Positions 5,251 through 12,297 are shown, numbered from the stretch's first letter. The stretch: 14,621 bases of DNA from Candidatus Peregrinibacteria bacterium (GCA_016201685.1 JACQCJ010000092.1:1-14621); one strand, 5' to 3'. The notes: a model not told the origin generated them from the letters alone. Made by a program: numbers and translations.

Positions 5251-7878
5251 TCACGCCGGCACTTCCTCCTCCACTTCCTCCGGTTCTTCCAACGCAGTCT
5301 CCAGCTTCGCGGACGCTTCCCCGTGGAGGAATTCGAGCTTGTCCTTCTCCTTCTTCACGATGCGGATCACGTCGCCCGGGTGGAAGATGCCCTTGAGGAT
5401 GTGCTCCGCGATCTCGGATTCGATGCGATCCTGGATGACGCGGCGGACGGGGCGCGCGCCGTATTCGGGGTCGAAGCCTTCCTCAGCGAGGAGGTTGATC
5501 GCTTTCGGATCGATGTCGATCGTATACTCCTGTTCGCGCAGACGGGTGGCGAGCAGCTCGAGGTGCATCCGCACGATTTTGCGGATGTGCTGCTGATTGA
5601 GGGCATTGAACACAATGATGTGATCGACGCGGTTGAGGAATTCCGGACGCAGGTGATCCTTCAATTCTTTGAGGACTTCCTTGCACTTCTCCTCGTACTC
5701 GGCTTCCTCGGTCCTCGCCTCCTCCTCCAATTTGAACCCGATCTTCGCGGCTTGCTTCGTCAGTTTTTCCGCGCCGATGTTGCTCGTCATCACGATGATC
5801 GTGTTCGTGAAATCCACCGTCTTTCCCTGGCCGTCGGTGAGCACGCCGTCCTCCAGGATCTGCAGCAGGATATTGAAGAATTCGGGATGCGCCTTCTCGA
5901 TCTCGTCGAAGAGAATCACGGAGTAGGGCTTGCGCCGCACGGATTCCGTCAGCTGCCCCCCCTCCTCGTATCCCACGTAACCGGCCGTGGCGCCGATGAG
6001 ACGCGAGACATTGTGGCGCTCCATGAACTCGGACATGTCGATCTTGATGAGCGCGTCCTCGCGGTTGAAGACTTCCTTTGCGATCGTCCGGACGAGTTCC
6101 GTCTTCCCCACTCCCGTCGGTCCCAGGAAGAGGAAGGAGCCGATGGGGCGGCGGACGTCGCTGATGCCGACCCTGCTCCTGCGGATCGCTCTGGCGACTT
6201 TCCGGATGGCGTCGTCCTGGCCGATGATGTGCTTGCGGATGACGAGTTCCAGGTTCGCGAGGCGCTTGGCCTCGGACTTCAGAAGCTTGGTCACGGGGAT
6301 TCCCGTCATCTTCCCGATCACCTCTGCAATATCGTCCTCGGCGATTTGGATCGGGGTGCGGCGGTCGCCGTCCTGAGCGTTCTTGAGTGCCTCAAGCTGC
6401 TCCTTCGTTGTCTGCTGTTCTTGCTTGAGTCTGAGAGCCTGGTGATATTTCTGCTCCCGCACGGCCTGTTGCTGCTTTGCGAGCAGCTCCTCGAGTTTCT
6501 TCTCCATTTTCTTGATCTCCGGCTGCGCCCCCGCATGGTGCTGCAGGCTCTTGCCGGCGGCGGCTTCATCGAGCACGTCGATCGCCTTATCGGGCAGGTA
6601 GCGTTCCGTGATGTAGCGCTTGCTCAAGTGCACCGCCGCCTCGATGGCGCCGTCCGTGATCGCCAAGTGGTGGAACTGCTCGAAGCTGCCCTTGAGGCCC
6701 TGGAGAATGCTGACGGCATCCGGCACGGTCGGCTCGTTCACCATGATCGACTGGAACCGGCGCTCGAGGGCCCGATCCTTCTCCACCGTCCGGTACTCGT
6801 CCACCGTGGTGGCGCCGATCACGCGCACCGCACCGCGGCTGAGGGCCGGCTTCAGGATATTCGCGGCATCGAGGGAACCCTCCGCCGATCCCGCCCCCAC
6901 GACCGTGTGAATCTCGTCGATGAAGAGGATGATCTGATTGTCGCTCTTGGCCGCCTCTTTAATGATGTCGTCGAAGCGTTGTTCGAACTCGCCTCTGTAT
7001 TTGGTCCCCGCCACCAACGAACCCATATTCAGGACGAGCAGGCTCTTGTTCTTGAGCGAATCCGGGACCGTCGATGCAGCGATGCGCTGCGCGAGCCCTT
7101 CCACGATCGCTGTCTTTCCCACTCCCGGCTCGCCGATGAGCACGGGATTGTTCTTCGTCTTGCGGTTGAGAATGCGGATGAGCCGCTCTATCTCCTCGTC
7201 CCTGCCGATGATGGGATCGATCTTCCCCTCCTTCACCTTCGTGATCAGGTTATCCGTGAAGTAGTCCAGCACGGGCGTTTTGCTCTTGCCTTCGGCCTTA
7301 CGGCGCTTGAGTCCCTCGGGTTCTGTACCTCCTCCCCCCGCCCCCTGGGGCTGCATGCCCACGATCACGCCTTGCAGGCCGTGGAAGAACGCTTCGAGCG
7401 ATTGCTCCAGATTCCTGTTCTGCTGCTTGAAGTGGCTGATCTGGCCGAACATCTCCTCCACTCTCAAGCGCAGATCCTCCGGATCCACCTGCATGTTTTC
7501 CAAAATCAACGTCGCCGCATTCTTCCCCGTGGAGACGAGGGAGTGGAGCAGATGCTCCGTGCCCACGTTCGCATGGCGGAATTTATGCGCGGTCACGACA
7601 CTCTGTTCGATCACCGTGTGGAGGAAGGTCGAGAGGCCGTGCTTCACGTGCTGCCCCTCGATGTTCGTCGATTTCATCGCCTTAAGGAGGATGCGCACGT
7701 TCTCCTGCGTCACGCCTGCTCCCGTGAAGATCGAAAATCCCAACGATTTGGGAATACTCAGAAGTCCGAGCAACAAATGCTCCGTCCCGATGTACGTGCT
7801 CTTCATGCTCTTCGCCTCCTGCTCGGCGATCTGGAGCGCGAGCTTGGCATTCGGCGTAAATCGATCAAAAGGATGCAT
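5251..7878 (-). CDS. clpC: ATP-dependent Clp protease ATPase subunit ClpC
   Basis: An 875-residue Hsp100 unfoldase that would feed proteins to ClpP. The Clp-N double repeat spans about 1-150 (RFTPNAKLALQIAEQEA; a second GTEHLLHSLV at 106). The first AAA+ domain has Walker A GEPGVGKT at 249-256 and Walker B ILFIDEIH at 317-324. A charged coiled M-domain-like stretch lies at about 448-500, which with the length favours ClpC over ClpA and is shorter than ClpB. The second AAA+ domain has GPTGVGKT at 586-593 and VILFDEIEKAHP at 654-665. An IGF tripeptide in the loop before LRPEFLNRVD sits where ClpP-binding VGF/IGF loops are found. The C-terminus is Glu-rich. No Shine-Dalgarno precedes the ATG. 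A CIRCE operator and a long leader lie upstream, so HrcA-controlled heat-shock expression is likely. clpP is not in the window. Confidence 0.95.
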   Translation of the reverse strand: MHPFDRFTPNAKLALQIAEQEAKSMKSTYIGTEHLLLGLLSIPKSLGFSIFTGAGVTQENVRILLKAMKSTNIEGQHVKHGLSTFLHTVIEQSVVTAHKFRHANVGTEHLLHSLVSTGKNAATLILENMQVDPEDLRLRVEEMFGQISHFKQQNRNLEQSLEAFFHGLQGVIVGMQPQGAGGGGTEPEGLKRRKAEGKSKTPVLDYFTDNLITKVKEGKIDPIIGRDEEIERLIRILNRKTKNNPVLIGEPGVGKTAIVEGLAQRIAASTVPDSLKNKSLLVLNMGSLVAGTKYRGEFEQRFDDIIKEAAKSDNQIILFIDEIHTVVGAGSAEGSLDAANILKPALSRGAVRVIGATTVDEYRTVEKDRALERRFQSIMVNEPTVPDAVSILQGLKGSFEQFHHLAITDGAIEAAVHLSKRYITERYLPDKAIDVLDEAAAGKSLQHHAGAQPEIKKMEKKLEELLAKQQQAVREQKYHQALRLKQEQQTTKEQLEALKNAQDGDRRTPIQIAEDDIAEVIGKMTGIPVTKLLKSEAKRLANLELVIRKHIIGQDDAIRKVARAIRRSRVGISDVRRPIGSFLFLGPTGVGKTELVRTIAKEVFNREDALIKIDMSEFMERHNVSRLIGATAGYVGYEEGGQLTESVRRKPYSVILFDEIEKAHPEFFNILLQILEDGVLTDGQGKTVDFTNTIIVMTSNIGAEKLTKQAAKIGFKLEEEARTEEAEYEEKCKEVLKELKDHLRPEFLNRVDHIIVFNALNQQHIRKIVRMHLELLATRLREQEYTIDIDPKAINLLAEEGFDPEYGARPVRRVIQDRIESEIAEHILKGIFHPGDVIRIVKKEKDKLEFLHGEASAKLETALEEPEEVEEEVPA

Positions 7879-7975
7879 ACGTTGGATGGGAAGGAGAGGA
7901 GTGAAGCGGCTTGCCCACCGAAGCCTTCTCCGTCTCGAGGAGAATCATGGGCGAAGGTGGGTCGAAGGGATGCAT
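7865..7975 (-). other. possible upstream ORF overlapping the clpC start
   Basis: In the clpC leader an ATG at 7975 opens a 36-codon frame beginning MHPFDPPSP, which stops (TGA at 7867-7865) 11 bases inside clpC in a different frame. The first nine codons echo the clpC start MHPFDRFTP, with the shared Pro, Phe and Asp codons differing only at their third bases. The rest of the frame runs through a palindromic repeat. It may be a decayed duplicate of the clpC 5' end or a leader peptide. There is no direct evidence of translation. Confidence 0.3.
7914..7961. repeat. palindromic repeat in the clpC leader
   Basis: Outer arms CCCACC (7914-7919) and GGTGGG (7956-7961) continue inward imperfectly as GAAGCC/GGCGAA. 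An inner stem TTCTCC/GGAGAA (7926-7931, 7939-7944) closes on GTCTCGA. Imperfect direct repeats beginning GGATGCATAC flank the block at 7871 and 7969. Confidence 0.5.
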
Positions 7976-8045
7976 ACTGATGGGACGGAAGAAGATGGAG
8001 ATTCGTACGGAGGACTGATGGAACGGTTTCTCGAGGGGACTCTGG

Positions 8046-8072
8046 TTAGCAGTCTATCAATTTGAGTGCTAA
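8046..8072. promoter_or_regulatory. CIRCE element (HrcA operator) upstream of clpC
   Basis: TTAGCAGTC, nine bases, GAGTGCTAA. This matches the CIRCE consensus TTAGCACTC-N9-GAGTGCTAA at 17 of 18 arm positions with the canonical spacer length. It lies 168 bases before the clpC start, just downstream of a candidate -10. HrcA bound here would repress clpC until heat or unfolded-protein stress. hrcA is not in the window. Confidence 0.9.
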
Positions 8073-8092
8073 ACGTCCAGAATCATCGGGAA

Positions 8093-8101
8093 ATTCTAGC
8101 A
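8093..8101 (-). promoter_or_regulatory. candidate extended -10 promoter for clpC
   Basis: On the minus strand TGCTAGAAT (TGn plus TAGAAT, 5 of 6). Transcription would start near 8086, placing CIRCE at about +14 to +40 and giving a leader of about 208 bases. No clear -35 is visible. Confidence 0.45.
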
Positions 8102-8187
8102 CATTTTCCTTCTGAGCGCAGTCACGGGAGGTCAAAAAAATTGTCTGGAGGCAGAATGTCAGGGGAATTGGGCATGACGCATGAGGA

Positions 8188-8281
8188 ATTGCGAGTTGCA
8201 AGTTGCGAATGGCGAATGAAAAACCAGTTTCCAACAGCCATTGACCATTCGCAACTCGCCATTCGCCTTTCGCAATTCCCG
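8188..8281. repeat. inverted array of 7-bp units (GCGAATK type)
   Basis: The left arm is four successive 7-base units from 8188 (ATTGCGA, GTTGCAA and so on). The right arm is inverted units from 8247 to 8274 (ATTCGCA, ACTCGCC and so on). Even the loop keeps the 7-base step: on the minus strand the units there start GG (GGTCAAT, GGCTGTT). It occupies the gap between the AI-2E stop and the clpC promoter region. The remaining bases 8102-8187 contain a T-run of seven on the minus strand at 8135-8141 with only a weak stem before it. Confidence 0.65.
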
Positions 8282-8295
8282 TCGCGGTCATGTTC

Positions 8296-9564
8296 TCAAA
8301 CGGCTGCCCCCAACTTCTCCCTCCGCGCCGCTCGCCAGTCTTCCAAGAAGAGCGCGATGACCGTTGTGGTGGGGATCGCGAGGATCACACCCAACACCGG
8401 GTGGATGACGCTCGGGAAACTCACGGCCACCATCATCGCGAACATGATGGCGATGGGAGAGAGGCCGACCGCGCGTTTCATGATCAAGGGCACGAGCAAG
8501 TTATTTTCGCACCACTGCACCACGTAGTAGACCGCTCCCACGATGAGTCCCCAGAAGAATCCTTGTTGCGTGATGGCAATGAGGACCGCGGGAATCATGG
8601 CGATGAAGGGGCCGATGACGGGAATGAATTCCGTGAACGCGGCGAGGATCGCGAGCGTGAGCGCATAGGGCATGCGGAGGATGACGAGCGCGAAGAACAC
8701 GAGCACGCCGATGGAGACGCACAGGATCAATTGTCCCCGCGCCCACTGCGCGAGCTTCCAGTGGATCACTTCCGATTTGTCATCCACGTAGGAGCGGAAG
8801 CTCCAGGGAAGAAATCCCCGCGCCCAGTTCACGAGCTTCTCCTTCTCCAATTGGATGAAGAACGCGAGCACCAGGACCACGATCATGTTCACGAAGAAAT
8901 CGAACACCGAGCCGGCCAGGAACGCCGCGAACGCGAGGGAACCCTGGGCGGCGGTGGAGAGATTCTGTCCGAACTGTCGCAGCACATCGGTCAAGTGCTG
9001 GATGGAGAGCTGCTGGAGGGTGTTCTGGAGGAAGATCGTCATCTGCACGTTCACGCGGTCGCTGATGAGCGGCAGCGCGATGCGCGGATTCGCGAGGAAG
9101 AGATTCACCTGCTGATTCAGGGAAAAGGCGATGTTCTGGAGTTGATCGGCGATGATCGGGATGAGCGAGACGACGAGGAAGAGGAACAGGAAGAGCGCGA
9201 TGAAGTAGTGAATGAGGATCCCGAGTCCCCGCGGAATCCCCGCACGCTTCATGGCCTGTACGCCGGGATCGATGATGATGGCGATGAAGATGGCCAGGAG
9301 CAGCAAGACGATCTTGTCTTTGATGAAATACAGCATCAGGACGCCGACCACGATCGCGATGACGGTAAGCGTCGCTTTGGCTATGCTCGCGATGGAGAAC
9401 GAGACGACCATGTCCACGGGAGCTTGCGGGGGCGGCGGGGCGGTTCTCGTGTTTTCGGCGCCTCTGCGACGGAGTTCTTCCTTGGCGCGCGCGAGGAGGC
9501 GCTGCGCTTTCTCCCCGATGATCCGCAACGACGTGAACGACCCGTCGGATTTCTTCTTCGTCAT
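8296..9564 (-). CDS. AI-2E family (PerM-like) transporter
   Basis: A 422-residue integral membrane protein. After a basic cytoplasmic N-terminus (MTKKKSDG, Arg/Lys-rich to about 40) come several hydrophobic helices: about 55-80, an adjacent one containing LLLLAIFIAIIIDPGVQAM, and one with LIHYFIALFLFLFLVVSLIP. A soluble amphipathic stretch follows, then the conserved C-terminal block with FTEFIPVIGPFIAMIPAVL and a final helix ending HPVLGVILAIPTTTVIALF. The FIPVIGP...IPA signature is diagnostic for the family, whose members export various small molecules or ions; the AI-2 substrate cannot be assumed. I chose the ATG at 9564: a TTG six codons upstream extends the frame, but a TACGAT hexamer ends exactly 7 bases before the ATG, pointing to a leaderless start. 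Confidence 0.9.
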   Translation of the reverse strand: MTKKKSDGSFTSLRIIGEKAQRLLARAKEELRRRGAENTRTAPPPPQAPVDMVVSFSIASIAKATLTVIAIVVGVLMLYFIKDKIVLLLLAIFIAIIIDPGVQAMKRAGIPRGLGILIHYFIALFLFLFLVVSLIPIIADQLQNIAFSLNQQVNLFLANPRIALPLISDRVNVQMTIFLQNTLQQLSIQHLTDVLRQFGQNLSTAAQGSLAFAAFLAGSVFDFFVNMIVVLVLAFFIQLEKEKLVNWARGFLPWSFRSYVDDKSEVIHWKLAQWARGQLILCVSIGVLVFFALVILRMPYALTLAILAAFTEFIPVIGPFIAMIPAVLIAITQQGFFWGLIVGAVYYVVQWCENNLLVPLIMKRAVGLSPIAIMFAMMVAVSFPSVIHPVLGVILAIPTTTVIALFLEDWRAARREKLGAAV

Positions 9565-9571
9565 GGAGACG

Positions 9572-9577
9572 ATCGTA
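9572..9577 (-). promoter_or_regulatory. candidate -10 (TACGAT) for leaderless AI-2E gene
   Basis: TACGAT fits TANNNT and ends 7 bases before the ATG at 9564, so transcription would start at or next to the A of the start codon. No -35 is recognised. Confidence 0.35.
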
Positions 9578-9627
9578 CCCAAGTGCAGGCTCCGGCGCGA
9601 ACAGGAGCGCTGGACGAGCGGATCAGA

Positions 9628-9717
9628 GTTCAGTTGTTCAGCGGTTCAGTGCAATGATCAAATAGAACAATGGGCAATATACCGAGCCGCTGAACCGCTG
9701 ACTCACTGATACACTGA
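9628..9717. repeat. inverted array of 8-bp units (TTCAGCGG type)
   Basis: Three direct units at 9628-9651 (TTCAGTTG, TTCAGCGG, then TTCAGTGC) face four inverted units at 9686-9717 (GCCGCTGA, ACCGCTGA and so on, each ending CTGA). The spacer is 34 bases. The right arm ends on the base before the stop of the pilin-like gene. The design matches the 7-bp arrays but with period 8. Confidence 0.65.
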
Positions 9718-10071
9718 TCACGTCACCGCCTCGAGGATCAAGTTGACGATGAAGTACGCCAAGATGGAGACGATGAAGCCCATAATGGCATATTTGAGTC
9801 TCCCCTTTGCTTTCGCACTGTCACCGCCTGCGAGACCGGAGATAGCAAGCTCATAACCCGACCAGATGACGACGAGCAGCGCGATGGTGCCGATGAAGGA
9901 GAAGACGAGCTGGATGAGGTACGCGACGTAGAGCGGAATGCAGTGGAAGTGCATTTCTCCCGTGATAAAATTGCAGTCCTGCTGATCGAAGATGAGGCCA
10001 TTGGCAGGGATCAGATGCGGGTTGAGTTGGGCAAAAGCGTGGGGAATGAGGAAGGCGAGGATGTGTTGCAT
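9718..10071 (-). CDS. small two-helix pilin-like (TrbC/VirB2-like) membrane protein
   Basis: A 117-residue protein. Residues 1-16 (MQHILAFLIPHAFAQL) look like a short signal peptide with an AFA-Q cleavage-like site. A Cys-containing polar stretch (DQQDCNFITGEMHFHC) follows, then two membrane helices at about 48-72 (VAYLIQLVFSFIGTIALLVV) and 93-114 (YAIMGFIVSILAYFIVNLI). They are separated by a short GGDSAKAKGRLK turn. This layout is that of the VirB2/TrbC-type pilins and the related small membrane proteins found with T4SS/PrgI genes in CPR bacteria. The frame is open to 10143, but the ATG at 10071 gives the signal-like start and has TATGAT six bases before it. It is divergent from dus. The pilin role is inferred from topology and motif feel rather than a diagnostic signature. 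Confidence 0.65.
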   Translation of the reverse strand: MQHILAFLIPHAFAQLNPHLIPANGLIFDQQDCNFITGEMHFHCIPLYVAYLIQLVFSFIGTIALLVVIWSGYELAISGLAGGDSAKAKGRLKYAIMGFIVSILAYFIVNLILEAVT

Positions 10072-10077
10072 AGATTG

Positions 10078-10083
10078 ATCATA
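10078..10083 (-). promoter_or_regulatory. candidate -10 (TATGAT) for leaderless pilin-like gene
   Basis: TATGAT (5 of 6 to TATAAT) ends 6 bases before the ATG at 10071, implying a leaderless or near-leaderless mRNA. No good -35 is seen. Confidence 0.4.
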
Positions 10084-10183
10084 GGTTAAATGGCTACATT
10101 GTTCTATTGCTAACGCAGACATTCGTGAATCGCTTGCGAACACTGTAGCAATTTAGCCATGTAACCATTGCACCCGATAGCGC

Positions 10184-10189
10184 TACAAT
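10184..10189 (+). promoter_or_regulatory. candidate -10 (TACAAT) for leaderless dus
   Basis: TACAAT (5 of 6) ends exactly 7 bases before the ATG at 10197, so the transcript would begin at the start codon. It overlaps the alternative ATG at 10188, which could not be translated from this transcript. That favours the 10197 start. Confidence 0.5.
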
Positions 10190-10196
10190 GACATCC

Positions 10197-11192
10197 ATGT
10201 CATTCCGTTGGTCCACCACCGCGAAACCGATCGTCGCCCTCGCCCCCATGGCGGGTGTCACGGATGCGTCGTACCGGCAACTCATCAAGAGGATCGCCCC
10301 CGAGGTGATCGTCTACACCGAGTTCCTCAGCACGGATGCCATTCACTTCGGCGCAAAGAAGACCATGCAGATGATCGATTTCGATCCCGCGCTCGAGCGG
10401 CCGTTCATCGTGCAGGTGTTCGGCAAGGATCCCGCGCACTTCCTCACCGCGGCAAAGATTATCGAGCAAATGGGCGCCGACGGCATCGACATCAACATGG
10501 GCTGCCCCGCGGCGAAGGTCGTCTCCTCGTGCCACGGCTCCTCCCTCATCCGCGACCCAGACCTCGCTGCCGCTCTGGTCCACGCGACGGTCAAATCCGT
10601 CTCGATCCCTGTGTCAGTCAAGACGCGGCTAGGGTGGGACACGGCGGACACGCTCATTCCCTTCTGCCAGCGTCTCGTGGAAGCCGGTGCCTCCGCACTC
10701 GCGATCCACGGCCGCCGCTACTGCGACAAATTCACGGGCACGGCGGATTGGGAACCCATCTACGAACTCAAGAGAAACGTGTCCGTTCCGGTCATTGGAA
10801 ATGGGGATATCGCCTCCGCCAATGATGCCGTTGCGAGAATTGAAAACCTCGACGGCGTGATGGTGGGACGGGGGACGTTTGGGAATCCGTGGGTGATGGG
10901 GAAAATTGTTGACGCCTTGCGAATTGCGAATTGCGAAGGGCAAATGGCGAATGATTCGCAACTCGCAAATCGCAAATCGCAATTCTCTCCGTTGACGTTT
11001 GTCGAGAAATTGCCTGTTATCCTCGAACATTGCGCATTGGCCGTCCGCATCAAAGGTGAACAACGCGGGATGCTGGAAATGCGGCGCCACCTGGCCAGTT
11101 ACGTGAAAGGCTTCGACGGCGCCTCGGACATGCGGCAGCGATTGATGCAGGTGGAAAAATTGGAGGATGCGAAAATGATTCTCTGTGGATGA
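10197..11192 (+). CDS. dus: tRNA-dihydrouridine synthase (Dus family)
   Basis: A 331-residue FMN enzyme that reduces specific uridines in tRNA to dihydrouridine. The TIM-barrel motifs are in order: IVALAPMAGVTDASYRQL at the N-terminus, YTEFLSTDAI, FIVQVFGKDP, DGIDINMGCPAAKVVSS (with the active-site Cys), VSVKTRLGWD, LAIHGRRYCDKFTGTADW, VPVIGNGDIASANDA and the phosphate-binding DGVMVGRGTFGNPW. The C-terminal helical domain follows (RRHLASYVKGF). Between barrel and helical domain, residues 241-263 are encoded by a 69-bp inverted array of 7-bp units, an insertion not expected in the family. Because it keeps the frame and sits in a linker, the enzyme is probably active. Start at 10197 rather than 10188 because of the -10 position. 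No Shine-Dalgarno. Which Dus subfamily is not settled. Confidence 0.93.
   Translation: MSFRWSTTAKPIVALAPMAGVTDASYRQLIKRIAPEVIVYTEFLSTDAIHFGAKKTMQMIDFDPALERPFIVQVFGKDPAHFLTAAKIIEQMGADGIDINMGCPAAKVVSSCHGSSLIRDPDLAAALVHATVKSVSIPVSVKTRLGWDTADTLIPFCQRLVEAGASALAIHGRRYCDKFTGTADWEPIYELKRNVSVPVIGNGDIASANDAVARIENLDGVMVGRGTFGNPWVMGKIVDALRIANCEGQMANDSQLANRKSQFSPLTFVEKLPVILEHCALAVRIKGEQRGMLEMRRHLASYVKGFDGASDMRQRLMQVEKLEDAKMILCG
10917..10985. repeat. inverted array of 7-bp units inserted in frame in dus
   Basis: Five 7-base units from 10917 to 10951 (TTGCGAA three times, then two variants), a TGA spacer, then four inverted units from 10955 to 10982 (TTCGCAA, CTCGCAA and two of ATCGCAA) and a trailing TTC. 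The total is 69 bases, a multiple of three, and all 23 codons are sense. The unit is the same as in the clpC/AI-2E gap array at 8188-8281. Confidence 0.75.
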
Positions 11193-11204
11193 TTGTTCGG
11201 ATAA

Positions 11205-11519
11205 TCAGTCGTCATCGAGTACATCCGTATCGCCATCTTCTAATTTTTGAAGACGTTCATATTCACTCGTTGCATGCATGGCTCCCGTGTCACCAAACCA
11301 AGTCAAAGGAATGCGTATGTCGGTCAATTTTTCTCTAAAGAAAAGACGTATCGGGAGAACAGATGTGTCTTCCACTGGCATACCGGCAAGTTCTTCTGAA
11401 AAAATTTCTCGCAAAAACCATTCCATCGGAGTTCCGATATTACATTGTTTGATCGCCTGTGCATATTCCCTGACCAATTTTTCGTAATCCACTGGTGAAT
11501 CCTCTTTTTTTTCATTCAT
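11205..11519 (-). CDS. small acidic protein of unknown function
   Basis: A 104-residue soluble protein with no signal peptide or membrane helix. It begins MNEKKEDSPVDYEKLVREYA, has a helical first half (PMEWFLREIFSEELAGM) and ends in an acidic tail (EDGDTDVLDDD). A mid-section IRIPLTWFGDTG may form strands. I do not recognise the family. It is convergent with dus, with only 12 bases between stops, and lies downstream of rplA on the same strand with 18 bases between, so cotranscription with rplA is possible. A TATGAT at 11537-11542, overlapping the rplA stop, could also give it its own short-leader transcript. Codon use is more AT-rich than rplA. The frame has good coding character, but there is no outside support. 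Confidence 0.6.
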   Translation of the reverse strand: MNEKKEDSPVDYEKLVREYAQAIKQCNIGTPMEWFLREIFSEELAGMPVEDTSVLPIRLFFREKLTDIRIPLTWFGDTGAMHATSEYERLQKLEDGDTDVLDDD

Positions 11520-11537
11520 GCAAATGAAAGAGAAGAA

Positions 11538-12239
11538 TCATAATTGTACCTTCACCCCCGGTCCCATCGTGGGGCTCACGGAGACGGAGAGGATGTACTC
11601 ACCCTTGATGCCGCTCGGCTGCGCTTCTTTGATTGCTTGGAGGATCACGTTCAAATTCTCCTCAAGTTTTTTGGGACCGAAGGAGATCTTGCCGAAGATG
11701 CCGTGGATGATGCCTTGCTTGTCCATCTTGCACTCGATGCGGCCCTTCTTGAGTTCCTCGATCGTCTTGCCGATCTTGTCCGTCACCGTTCCGGCCTTGG
11801 GCGAGGGCATGAGCCCTTTCTGGCCGAGCGTTTTCGCCACTTTTCCCAAGTCCTTCATCAAGCGCGGCACCGCGACGGCGATATCGAAATCGAGATGGCC
11901 TTCTTGAATGTGTTTGATCAAGTCCTCGTTCCCCGCGAGGTCCGCTCCCGCCTTCCTCGCCTCTGCAATCTGGTCATCGGGGACGAATGCAGCCACGCGC
12001 AAGGTCTTCCCGGTTCCGTGGGGCAAGCTCACCATCGTCCGGACGAGCTGGTCGGCTTGGGTGGTATCGGCGTTGATGCGGATGTGGAGTTCGGCCGCGC
12101 CGTCGAAGCCGGTGGTCGAGAGCTTGGGCAACAACTCCGCCGCCTCGGCGACCGTGTAGAGAGGCTTCGTCACAAGAGCTTTCCTCTCGGCGTATTTCTT
12201 GCCCTTCCTGCGGGCGAGCGGAGATTGCTTGGATGTCAT
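11538..12239 (-). CDS. rplA: 50S ribosomal protein L1
   Basis: A 233-residue protein of normal L1 length. It starts MTSKQSPLARRKGKKYAERK, followed by the domain-I entry LYTVAEAAELLPKL and FDGAAELHIRINADT. The family signature region VAKTLGQKGLMPSPKAGTVT and the ending VSVSPTMGPGVKV are both present. L1 forms the mobile stalk by the E site and in other bacteria represses its own mRNA. The frame is open upstream to 12611, but that part is the antisense of the neighbouring membrane gene and repeats, so the ATG at 12239 is the start. Unusually, rplK is not adjacent: two unrelated genes lie between it and rplA, and rplJ/rplL do not follow. The leader of about 90 bases contains a dispersed palindrome and a GCCC-GAAA-GGGC hairpin. 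Confidence 0.95.
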   Translation of the reverse strand: MTSKQSPLARRKGKKYAERKALVTKPLYTVAEAAELLPKLSTTGFDGAAELHIRINADTTQADQLVRTMVSLPHGTGKTLRVAAFVPDDQIAEARKAGADLAGNEDLIKHIQEGHLDFDIAVAVPRLMKDLGKVAKTLGQKGLMPSPKAGTVTDKIGKTIEELKKGRIECKMDKQGIIHGIFGKISFGPKKLEENLNVILQAIKEAQPSGIKGEYILSVSVSPTMGPGVKVQL

Positions 12240-12262
12240 AAAAAATGGGGGAACGTGGTTTA

Positions 12263-12297
12263 CCCTGAGCCTGCCTGCCAGCAGGCAAATCGAAGGG
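12263..12297. repeat. dispersed palindromic repeat in the rplA leader
   Basis: On the minus strand it reads CCCTTCG...GCTCAGGGT, the same outer frame as the repeat at 1235-1284. Here an inner palindrome (TTTGCCTGC...GGCAGGCAG type) replaces the GGCAA centre. A separate hairpin GCCC-GAAA-GGGC follows at 12304-12315. Confidence 0.6.

Noticed and set aside
5194..7980. A 928-codon open frame on the plus strand opposite clpC
   Set aside because: It is the antisense of clpC. The product is an unstructured Leu/Arg/Asp/His-rich string with no domain, while the other strand encodes a full ClpC. It arises from GC-rich codon use.
8188..8281. CRISPR array
   Set aside because: Units are 7 bases, contiguous, and arranged as inverted arms; there are no spacers and no cas genes.
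8290..9657. A 455-codon plus-strand frame opposite the AI-2E gene
   Set aside because: It is highly charged low-complexity translation (runs of Asp, Glu, Arg, His) mirroring membrane codons of the real gene.
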